Shown: positions 1-5,190 of the stretch, in pieces | How the letters are laid out: each line of letters opens with the position of its first letter | Numbering within the stretch: position 1 is the first letter of the stretch | NCBI GenBank assembly: GCA_030636965.1 | Contig: DAOVVW010000095.1 | Coordinates: 1 to 5,410, forward strand | Reading direction: 5' to 3' | Source of the DNA: Pseudomonadota bacterium | GTDB lineage: Bacteria; BMS3Abin14 | Length of the DNA stretch: 5,410 nt | Notes under the pieces: model-generated | The model's input: only the letters and a program-made list of their open reading frames with translations | Databases searched by the model: none | Told to the model about the DNA's origin: nothing | Made by a program: the position numbers and the translations under genes

Positions 1-43
1 GTTCCATTTGAGAACGCTTCTAAACAGATTATGAATACAGTTG

Positions 44-940
44 TCAAGAGTTTTTATCCTGACCGGTGTGGCGATCTGCCTGTTTTCCTGTGAGCGTGAA
101 ATATCCACCGGCCATTCTTTTGACTGTGCCCTGTATCTCCAGGCGGGTAAGCTCTGCCATGATGTCTGAAACGCTTCGGCCGCTGGAACTGGCGAGTTCC
201 TCCAGGCGCTTTGCACCGCCAGTAAGCTCCCTGATAAAATCTGAAACTCCCTTGGCATGGTCCTTTAACGGATCGGTGGTTTCCATACCCAGTGCCAGGA
301 CTATGTCCTCCGCTTCACTGATCGGCAGCGCACCATCTCCTATAAGTGAATTAGGTCCATCCGACATCCTGCTGTCGATCCGTCCGGGTACAGCCATAAC
401 TTCCCTGCCCTGGTCCAGGGCCCAGCGCGCGGTAATGAGTGAACCGCTCTTCAGGCCCGCCTCGATAACCACAACGGCCAGTGAAAGCCCGCTTATGATC
501 CTGTTGCGCTGCGGGAAATTATAGGGAAGGGGTGATGTTCCGTCCTTGAATTCGGTGGCAAGAACTCCCCTTTGGGAGATTTGCCGTCTGAGATCTGATG
601 AGCCCCTGGGATAATCCACATCAAGACCGCACCCGAGGACCCCGATCGTTCTGCCTCCAGCCGCAAGTGCTGCTTTGTGTGCTGCAGTGTCTATCCCTCT
701 TGCCATACCGCTCACCACGGTGAACCCGTTGCGGGCCAATCCATGTGCGAGTTTCTCCGAGGCCCATATACCGTAGGGCGTGGGAGTTCTCGCTCCCACT
801 ATCGCTACAGCAAGAGCGTCCTCTGCCAGGTATTGCCCCCGGGTGTAAAGCACTTCCGGAGGAAGCTGGATCTGGCTTAATAATTCCGGGTAGCCGTTTT
901 CTCCAAATCGGATCTCGTTTTGCGATTCAGTAGTGGTCAT
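44..940 (-). CDS. dprA: DNA-processing protein DprA/Smf, short form
   Basis: DprA binds single-stranded DNA in the cytoplasm and loads RecA during natural transformation; it is also kept in many species not known to be competent. The 298-residue product shows the Rossmann-like DprA core: VAIVGAR (45-51), VVSGMARGID (75-84), GVLGCGLDVDYP (100-111), FPQRNRIISGLS (142-153), GSLITARWALDQGREVMAVPG (166-186) and GPNSLIGDGA (195-204). A probable winged-helix domain follows at about 243-283. Family members are often about 360 residues with an N-terminal helical (SAM/HhH-like) domain; here the protein begins just before the core, at YPELLSQI. The ATG at 940 has no obvious Shine-Dalgarno sequence, and an in-frame TGA lies 30 bases upstream, so no longer start exists without a frameshift. 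It follows rnr on the same strand with 111 bases between, mostly repeat, so co-transcription is possible but uncertain. Family assignment is very secure. Confidence 0.95.
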   Translation of the reverse strand: MTTTESQNEIRFGENGYPELLSQIQLPPEVLYTRGQYLAEDALAVAIVGARTPTPYGIWASEKLAHGLARNGFTVVSGMARGIDTAAHKAALAAGGRTIGVLGCGLDVDYPRGSSDLRRQISQRGVLATEFKDGTSPLPYNFPQRNRIISGLSLAVVVIEAGLKSGSLITARWALDQGREVMAVPGRIDSRMSDGPNSLIGDGALPISEAEDIVLALGMETTDPLKDHAKGVSDFIRELTGGAKRLEELASSSGRSVSDIMAELTRLEIQGTVKRMAGGYFTLTGKQADRHTGQDKNS

Positions 941-970
941 TTTTTGTATTTGTCTACATTTGCCGGCTCA

Positions 971-1061
971 AGTTGTTGGTTGTTAGTTGTTGGTTGATAG
1001 TTATTTATAGATCTCATAATTCCTTTACCAACAACTAACAACTAACAACCATCAACTATCA
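971..1061. repeat. Facing arrays of a 7-base repeat (RGTTGWT) forming a long hairpin
   Basis: On the plus strand, 971-1005 reads as five heptads: AGTTGTT, GGTTGTT, AGTTGTT, GGTTGAT and a degenerate AGTTATT. On the minus strand, about 1061 down to 1027 reads as AGTTGAT, GGTTGTT, AGTTGTT, AGTTGTT and then GGT. The two arrays face each other. Bases 972-994 pair with 1027-1049 over 23 positions, with one G-T position that would be a G-U wobble in RNA, around a 32-base AT-rich loop. The right arm runs into the 3' end of rnr, whose stop is at 1052-1054. In an rnr-dprA transcript this would be a long stem immediately after the rnr stop. I associate such heptad runs with intergenic regions of deltaproteobacteria, but the family name and copy number in this genome are unknown. 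No transposase or CRISPR-type unique spacers are present. Confidence 0.8.
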
Positions 1062-3202
1062 TTATCAGCTAACTCAAAATCAATATGTCTCCTGCTTGTG
1101 TCAACGCGTACTACATTGACAGTGACGCTGTCGCCTATCCGGATGGTTCTTCCGGTATTCTCCCCTAAAAGGAGGAGGTCCCTTTCCCGGAAGTGATAGA
1201 AATCGTCGAACAGGGAGGAAAGTCTGACCAGCCCATCTACAAAATACTCCTCCAGTTCCACGAAAAAGCCGAAGGACGTTATTCCGGAAACGGTCCCGGT
1301 GAAGGTTTCCCCAACCCGGTCTGCCATGAATCTGGCTCTCATAAGTGCCAGAATGTCTCTCTGCGCAGCCTCTGCGTTCTGTTCCGTGGTGGATATATAC
1401 GAGCAGACTTCCTCGAGGTCTTTGGTGCCGAGGGGTTTGTCCAGTCCCAGGATGCCTTTCATGGCTCTGTGGACAAGCAGATCTGCATAGCGGCGTATGG
1501 GTGAGGTGAAGTGGGCGTAGTCTTTCAGGGCAAGCGCAAAGTGTCCTTCAGGATCTTGGGAATACATGGCTTTTTTCATGGATCTGAGGATCACGGTATT
1601 CAAGAATCTCTCTTTGCCTGTGCCCTTTACCGATTTCAGTATCTCCTGGAAGGCTGCCGGAGACCTCCGGGCCGCCGGACCCAAGTGGTAGCCCATGGCC
1701 GAGAGAAGTTCACCCAAGGCTGCTATTTTTTCCTCGTCTGGAGGTTCGTGAACCCTGTAAACTCCCGATTCGCCCGATTCCCGGATCTTCGCTGCGACTA
1801 TCTCATTAGCCAGAAGCATGCATTCCTCAACCAGACGGTGGGATGAATATCTTGGAGCCCGGTATATATTCTCTATGTGCCCCCTGGCATCCAGAGAAAC
1901 TTCCGGTTCAGGAAAATCGAAATCGAGACTTCCACGGCCGATCCTGCGCTCCGATAGACGGGCGACCAACTCTTGCAGGGTTTCCAGATTTGCCTCAATA
2001 TCTTTGCCCGGAATGTCGGATTTCTTTCCGGTGAGGTATTCTTCTACCTCCACATAGGTAAGTCTTGACCTGCTTCTTATGAGGCTGGGATAAATACGAT
2101 GTGCTCTCGGATTACCCTCGCTGTCTACAGTTACCTCACACGTGAATGTGACCTTGTCCACATCGGGATTCAGGCTGCAAAGGTCATTGCTCAGCCTTTC
2201 CGGAAGCATGGGTATGACCATGTCGGGAAAATATACAGAGTTGCCCCTGCGTCGGGCTTCCCTGTCCAGGGCAGTACCCGGCTTCACGAAATGAGAAACG
2301 TCCGCAATGGATACATATAGTTTGATCTCGTTGTCCGATACTTTCTCGGCGAAGAGAGCATCATCAAAATCTCTGGCCGAAGCGCCATCAATAGTAACGA
2401 ACAGGAGATCCCGAAGGTCTTCCCTGTTCTTCCCGGGATCTTTCAGGGACGAATCAGAAAGAGAGTTAACTTCGGATATGGCCGCCTTTGGAAATCTGTG
2501 AGGAAGATCGTGGGTGTGGATGACGGCCATGGTTTCGGTATGTTGATCCTCCGATGATCCGAGGATCTCCACGACCTCACCCCGGCCTGGGCTGCTTTGC
2601 GAAGGGTATTCGGTTATCCGAACCACAGTCATGTGTCCAGGCTGTGCCCCCATCTCAGATCCGGGAGGAATGATAACATCTCGCCTGATCGCCCTGTCGT
2701 AGGGGCGGCCAAAAGCTATGCCGTCCTGAACATCGAACAGGGCTACGAGTTCCTTATGGGCCCGTTCGACTATTCTCACTACGGAGCCTGAAGGTTTGCC
2801 TTTGAAATAGTGCCGCTCCTGTCTGACGACAACCCTGTCACCATCCATGGCGCCCTTCATCCGGGCCGGGCTTATTGCTATCCGTTTGGAACCATCATCA
2901 GGGAAGAGGATTCCCATGCCTTCGGTGTTTATCTTCAGTTCGCCGGTGACGAGCTGGATCTTTGAAGGGAGGGCATATCTTTGTCCCTTTATCCTGATGA
3001 TGTCTCCGGTCTGAACCAGAGATGAAAGGATCCTGGAAAACTTGCGCCTGTCCTCTTTCGGGATCCTCAGGGCAGAAGTCAGTTCCCTGGCAAGCAGGGG
3101 CCGGGTTGACTTTCGCCCGAGATATTTGAGGATATGTTCTCGGTAGTCTTCGGATCCTTTTCTTCTTTTTTGTGATCGTTTTTTCGAGTACTTACTTGAC
3201 AA
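1052..3202 (-). CDS. rnr: Ribonuclease R (RNase II/RNB family 3'-5' exoribonuclease)
   Basis: RNase R degrades structured RNA processively from the 3' end and takes part in mRNA turnover and rRNA/tmRNA quality control. Numbering from the TTG start (716 aa), the order is: a Lys/Arg-rich start; an N-terminal winged helix at about 19-78 (REHILKYL to GQRYALP); cold-shock-type domains at about 80-215; the RNB catalytic domain at about 260-600; and a C-terminal S1 domain at about 630-712. The catalytic motif IDGASARDFDDALF has Asp at 272, 278, 280 and 281, matching the DxxxxxDxDD metal site. HFTSPIRRYADLLVHR is the other RNB signature. The TTG at 3202 has AGGGAG 7 bases upstream (3210-3215). The alternative GTG at 3292 adds 30 non-family residues and leaves 4 bases between start codon and tRNA gene. 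There is no Lys-rich C-terminal tail; the last codons (DNDS) lie in or next to the heptad repeat. The family is certain, the start probable. Confidence 0.95.
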   Translation of the reverse strand: MSSKYSKKRSQKRRKGSEDYREHILKYLGRKSTRPLLARELTSALRIPKEDRRKFSRILSSLVQTGDIIRIKGQRYALPSKIQLVTGELKINTEGMGILFPDDGSKRIAISPARMKGAMDGDRVVVRQERHYFKGKPSGSVVRIVERAHKELVALFDVQDGIAFGRPYDRAIRRDVIIPPGSEMGAQPGHMTVVRITEYPSQSSPGRGEVVEILGSSEDQHTETMAVIHTHDLPHRFPKAAISEVNSLSDSSLKDPGKNREDLRDLLFVTIDGASARDFDDALFAEKVSDNEIKLYVSIADVSHFVKPGTALDREARRRGNSVYFPDMVIPMLPERLSNDLCSLNPDVDKVTFTCEVTVDSEGNPRAHRIYPSLIRSRSRLTYVEVEEYLTGKKSDIPGKDIEANLETLQELVARLSERRIGRGSLDFDFPEPEVSLDARGHIENIYRAPRYSSHRLVEECMLLANEIVAAKIRESGESGVYRVHEPPDEEKIAALGELLSAMGYHLGPAARRSPAAFQEILKSVKGTGKERFLNTVILRSMKKAMYSQDPEGHFALALKDYAHFTSPIRRYADLLVHRAMKGILGLDKPLGTKDLEEVCSYISTTEQNAEAAQRDILALMRARFMADRVGETFTGTVSGITSFGFFVELEEYFVDGLVRLSSLFDDFYHFRERDLLLLGENTGRTIRIGDSVTVNVVRVDTSRRHIDFELADNDS

Positions 3203-3224
3203 TGAATTTCTCCCTGTGTATTTG
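3196..3224 (+). promoter_or_regulatory. Possible sigma70 promoter for the tRNA-Leu gene
   Basis: A perfect TTGACA (3196-3201) is followed after 17 bases by TATTTG (3219-3224), a weak -10 element. A start near 3231 would give a 5' leader of about 70 bases ahead of the tRNA. The element overlaps the proposed TTG start codon of the divergent rnr gene. No better match lies nearer the tRNA; an AT-rich GATATAT directly abuts it and is too close to serve as a -10. Confidence 0.25.
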
Positions 3225-3300
3225 TCTTCTGACTGATCAAGAATCTGTATGTTGCTGTAAGCAAGAAAAGGGCCAAAAGCAGACTTGTTCACGGATATAT
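3203..3300. other. Divergent intergenic region between rnr and tRNA-Leu
   Basis: If rnr starts at the TTG, these 98 bases must hold both the rnr promoter and the tRNA promoter. The rnr Shine-Dalgarno sequence AGGGAG lies at 3210-3215 on the minus strand. A small dyad, TTGCT-GTA-AGCAA, sits at 3252-3264. I found no convincing -35/-10 pair for rnr on the minus strand. Confidence 0.5.
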
Positions 3301-3387
3301 GCGAAAGTGGCGGAACAGGTAGACGCGCTGGGTTCAGGACTCAGTGGAGGTAACTCCGTGGGGGTTCGACTCCCCCCTTTCGCACCA
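3301..3387 (+). tRNA. tRNA-Leu (anticodon CAG), CCA encoded
   Basis: The 87 bases fold as a class II tRNA. The acceptor stem GCGAAAG (3301-3307) pairs with CTTTCGC (3377-3383). Discriminator A (3384) and CCA (3385-3387) follow. The anticodon stem CTGGG/CTCAG, with one G-U pair, encloses the loop TTCAGGA, with anticodon CAG at 3335-3337 and G at position 37, as is usual in Leu tRNAs. The long variable arm is GGAG-GTAA-CTCC (3346-3357). The T arm is GGGGG-TTCGACT-CCCCC (3360-3376). It reads the CUG leucine codon. The gene is divergent from rnr and convergent with the hydrolase gene. Nothing adjacent looks like an integrated element using its 3' end. Confidence 0.97.
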
Positions 3388-3396
3388 TTTGCACAT

Positions 3397-3419
3397 AACG
3401 GGCGCCAAAGGCGCCCGTT
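3397..3419. terminator. GC-rich hairpin, probable shared terminator for tRNA-Leu and the HAD gene
   Basis: AACGGGCGCC (3397-3406), loop AAA and GGCGCCCGTT (3410-3419) form a perfect 10-bp stem. It lies between two convergent genes, 9 bases after the tRNA and 10 bases beyond the hydrolase stop, the right position for a bidirectional terminator. Neither strand has a real U-tract after the stem; only the last two stem bases are T. Termination may therefore be partial, or the hairpin may serve 3'-end trimming or protection. Confidence 0.6.
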
Positions 3420-3429
3420 CCAGTTCAGT

Positions 3430-4053
3430 CTATTCTGAACCCCCATTCGCAATCTCGGTCACTCCAGCAGAAATAAGTATATCCTCGGTCGTCCGGGCCT
3501 GTTCGAAAATGTACGCAGTCAGACCGAACTCAGAAGCCCTGCGGACATTTTCGGGATTGTCATCGAAAAATATTCCTTCCTCAGGAAGAATATTGCAACG
3601 CTCACAGGCGATCCTGAAAATCTCCATGTCCCTTTTACTGAAGCCCTCCTCATACGAAGAGATGACCTCATCGAATTGGGTAAACAGGTTGTCCCTCTCA
3701 TCCAGTTCGTAGAGCCAGTTGGTCTGATCAGTAAGGAGAGCTACCTGTGTTGTGGTGCGAACCCTCCGTACCAGTTCCGGCATTCCATCCAGGGGCTTGA
3801 ATGCATTCAGGATCTCCCCCCTGCTCTCCAGAAGAGAGTGGTCTGTCCCGGCCAATGATGAGAGCTGCTCCCAGTAAAGCCTCTCCTGAATGCTACCGCA
3901 TACATAACCGCTTGAGAACACGAGATCAGAGGCCATCCGGTAAAATTCCTCTTCGTCCAACCCAAACCTGCGTGCGATGGTAAACAGGCCCTCGCGGAAA
4001 CCCTCGCTGTAGTAAACTCCTCCAAGATCGAAAAATACAGCCCGTACCTTCAT
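3430..4053 (-). CDS. HAD-superfamily hydrolase (subfamily IA-like, YihX-type motif I)
   Basis: This is a 207-residue soluble protein of the haloacid dehalogenase fold, most likely a small-molecule phosphatase of unknown substrate. Motif I is VFFDLGGVYY, with the nucleophile at Asp9 and Gly at position 11 where most HAD phosphatases have the general-acid Asp. Motif II is ALLTDQ (Thr108). Motif III is YEEGFSKRDMEIF (Lys140), where many relatives have K-P-D/E. Motif IV is GIFFDDNPENV (Asp164, Asp165). The segment at about 15-85 is the expected helical C1 cap. The DLGG form resembles the YihX/epoxide-hydrolase-N-terminal-type group (DLGN/DLGG), some of which are sugar-phosphate phosphatases. ATG at 4053 has AGGA 7 bases upstream (4061-4064) and starts four residues before motif I. 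An upstream ATG at 4131 would add 26 unrelated residues and run towards the nik operator, so I reject it. The fold is secure; the substrate is not predictable. Confidence 0.88.
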   Translation of the reverse strand: MKVRAVFFDLGGVYYSEGFREGLFTIARRFGLDEEEFYRMASDLVFSSGYVCGSIQERLYWEQLSSLAGTDHSLLESRGEILNAFKPLDGMPELVRRVRTTTQVALLTDQTNWLYELDERDNLFTQFDEVISSYEEGFSKRDMEIFRIACERCNILPEEGIFFDDNPENVRRASEFGLTAYIFEQARTTEDILISAGVTEIANGGSE

Positions 4054-4116
4054 AAATATTTCCTTATGTATTCCCTCGCCTTGGCGGGCAGAGCAGTCAT
4101 TGCATGTTCTAAATCG

Positions 4117-4144
4117 TTGACTAATTGCCATATCGTGTTAACAT
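4117..4144 (+). promoter_or_regulatory. Probable sigma70 promoter of the nik transporter operon
   Basis: TTGACT (4117-4122) and TAACAT (4139-4144) are separated by 16 bases, matching 5/6 and 4/6 consensus positions. A start near 4151 would give a leader of about 40 bases before nikM. The -10 element lies inside the NikR-type palindrome, so operator occupancy would block RNA polymerase. Confidence 0.5.
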
Positions 4145-4162
4145 TTACCAACTTAGTAACAC
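4135..4162. promoter_or_regulatory. NikR-type operator (GTGTTA-N16-TAACAC)
   Basis: GTGTTA (4135-4140) and TAACAC (4157-4162) are perfect inverted half-sites separated by 16 bases. ATAT flanks each side (4130-4133, 4164-4167) and extends the symmetry. The half-site spacing equals that of the E. coli NikR operator (GTATGA-N16-TCATAC). The half-sites fit the GTGTTAC-N13/14-GTAACAC motif I recall being predicted for deltaproteobacterial NikR, with A for C at one position. It overlaps the proposed -10 region of the transporter operon, as expected for a nickel-dependent repressor. The nikR gene is not in this window, so the assignment rests on motif and context. Confidence 0.75.
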
Positions 4163-4189
4163 AATATCAGAGAGGGATATTCACGTAAT

Positions 4190-4840
4190 ATGCACATCCC
4201 CGATGGATTTGTAAATGGTCCTGTTAACGGAGTGGCTCTGGCCATCTCTGTCGGATTCTGTGGTTATGCGTCCCGCAGGCTAAAGCGTGAGATAGACGAA
4301 AGGCAGATACCCCTTATAGGGGTTACCGCCGCCTTTATCTTCGCGGCCCAAATGCTTAACTTCCCCATTGCAGCAGGTACGAGCGGTCATTTTCTCGGAG
4401 CAGCCTTTACTTCGATCATCCTTGGACCATGGGCCGCCAGCCTTGTTATGGCCCTTGTCCTCATGATCCAGGCATTGGGTTTTGCGGATGGTGGTATCAC
4501 AGCACTGGGAAGCAATATATTCAACATGGGAATTGTTTCGGTCCTTGTTGCCTATTTTGCATATAACTGGCTGGCAAAACTATTACCGCCAAAAAGGGGA
4601 TTCATCATGCTGTCTGCAGCGGTAGCGGCATGGCTATCTGTTGTCAGCGGAGCTTCGATGGTTGCACTGGAACTGGCTGTTTCAGGAACCAGCCCACTTG
4701 TAGTAGTACTTCCGGCCATGGCCGGTATCTATTCTATTATCGGGGTAGGAGAAGCCCTGATAACGGTGGCGATTCTGGGTACACTCCTTGCCTCCAGAAG
4801 AGATCTTGTGCCTCAGGCAAGAAGGATGTATCAAGAATGA
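4190..4840 (+). CDS. nikM: ECF nickel/cobalt transporter, substrate-binding membrane component (NikM/CbiM)
   Basis: This is the M (S) component that captures the metal ion in an energy-coupling-factor importer in the inner membrane. The 216 residues begin MHIPDGF, the conserved CbiM/NikM start. GTSGHFLGAA (63-72) contains His67. In the solved NikM2, nickel is held in a square-planar site by the N-terminal amine, His2 and His67, and all three positions are kept here. Hydrophobic segments lie at about 10-27, 42-60, 66-98, 108-128, 136-163 and 168-200, with an Arg-rich cytoplasmic tail. Because the first residues bind metal, the start at 4190 is fixed, although the GAGGG (4172-4176) lies 13 bases upstream, further than usual. 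The stop overlaps the next gene by 4 bases (ATGA). The family cannot be split into Ni and Co by this protein alone; the NikR-type operator argues for nickel. No B12 riboswitch is visible in the roughly 136-base upstream region. Confidence 0.92.
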   Translation: MHIPDGFVNGPVNGVALAISVGFCGYASRRLKREIDERQIPLIGVTAAFIFAAQMLNFPIAAGTSGHFLGAAFTSIILGPWAASLVMALVLMIQALGFADGGITALGSNIFNMGIVSVLVAYFAYNWLAKLLPPKRGFIMLSAAVAAWLSVVSGASMVALELAVSGTSPLVVVLPAMAGIYSIIGVGEALITVAILGTLLASRRDLVPQARRMYQE

Positions 4841-5181
4841 CCGCCCGGAAAGGAAGGAACATAGGATTTGTGTTTGCTGCCTTCCTGATAGCAGCTGCAA
4901 TTGCGACCATTGTTTCGCCCTTCGGTTCCAGTTCTCCCGATGGTCTGGAGAGCGTGGCAGAGGAGTTAGGCTTTCGGAAGATCGCAGAGGAAAACCCCGC
5001 AGTCTGGGACAGGTCTTTCGCGCCGGGTTACGAGGTTGGTGGAATAAGGTCGAAATGGGCGTCAAGGGCAATTGCCGGGGCAATTGGTACAATATTTGTA
5101 TTTTTTACTGGTACAGGTATCGCCCTGGTTCTACGGAAGCTCAGGCAGGCCCATCGCATTACAGAAGATCGTATCGATTAA
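4837..5181 (+). CDS. nikN: ECF nickel/cobalt transporter, small membrane component with PDGLE motif (NikN-like)
   Basis: This 114-residue protein has two membrane helices, about 8-28 and 77-99, joined by an extracytoplasmic loop. The loop carries PDGLESVAEELGF (34-46), the signature of the PDGLE domain found in the N components of NikMNQO-type importers and in NikMN fusions. N components hold no ATPase activity; they assist metal loading of the M protein. An acidic/basic cytoplasmic tail ends the protein. The ATG overlaps the nikM stop in ATGA, which suggests translational coupling, and AAGGAT (4822-4827) lies about 9-10 bases upstream. CbiN of cobalt systems has a related two-helix layout, but the PDGLE form and the operator favour the nickel reading. 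Sequences of this family are poorly conserved outside the motif. Confidence 0.87.
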   Translation: MTARKGRNIGFVFAAFLIAAAIATIVSPFGSSSPDGLESVAEELGFRKIAEENPAVWDRSFAPGYEVGGIRSKWASRAIAGAIGTIFVFFTGTGIALVLRKLRQAHRITEDRID

Positions 5182-5190
5182 GGACTCAGA

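Noticed and set aside
19..47. TTGACA on the minus strand at 42-47, a possible promoter for a gene to the left of dprA
   Set aside because: The -35 is perfect, but the best -10 at 17 bases (TTTAGA) is weak and no downstream gene is visible in the window.
66..933. Plus-strand open frames opposite dprA
   Set aside because: They overlap fully with a well-conserved dprA and show no recognisable domain.
971..1061. CRISPR array
   Set aside because: The repeated unit is 7 bases, directly tandem, with no unique spacers.
3301..3387. tRNA-Leu as an integration site for a genomic island
   Set aside because: No integrase and no duplicated tRNA 3' end in the window; the neighbours are housekeeping-type genes.
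3172..3452. Open frames on both strands covering the tRNA-Leu gene
   Set aside because: They read straight through a clear tRNA; peptides such as KVAEQVDALGSG and GGSRTPTELP are well-known false translations of tRNA-Leu and its complement.
4054..4131. Longer start for the HAD hydrolase at 4131
   Set aside because: The extra 26 residues show no family resemblance and would extend the gene towards the nik promoter and operator; the ATG at 4053 has a good Shine-Dalgarno sequence and sits just before motif I.
4682..5092. Minus-strand open frame opposite nikM and nikN
   Set aside because: It lies antisense to two well-supported genes and its product (Pro/Arg-rich, no domain) looks like a shadow.
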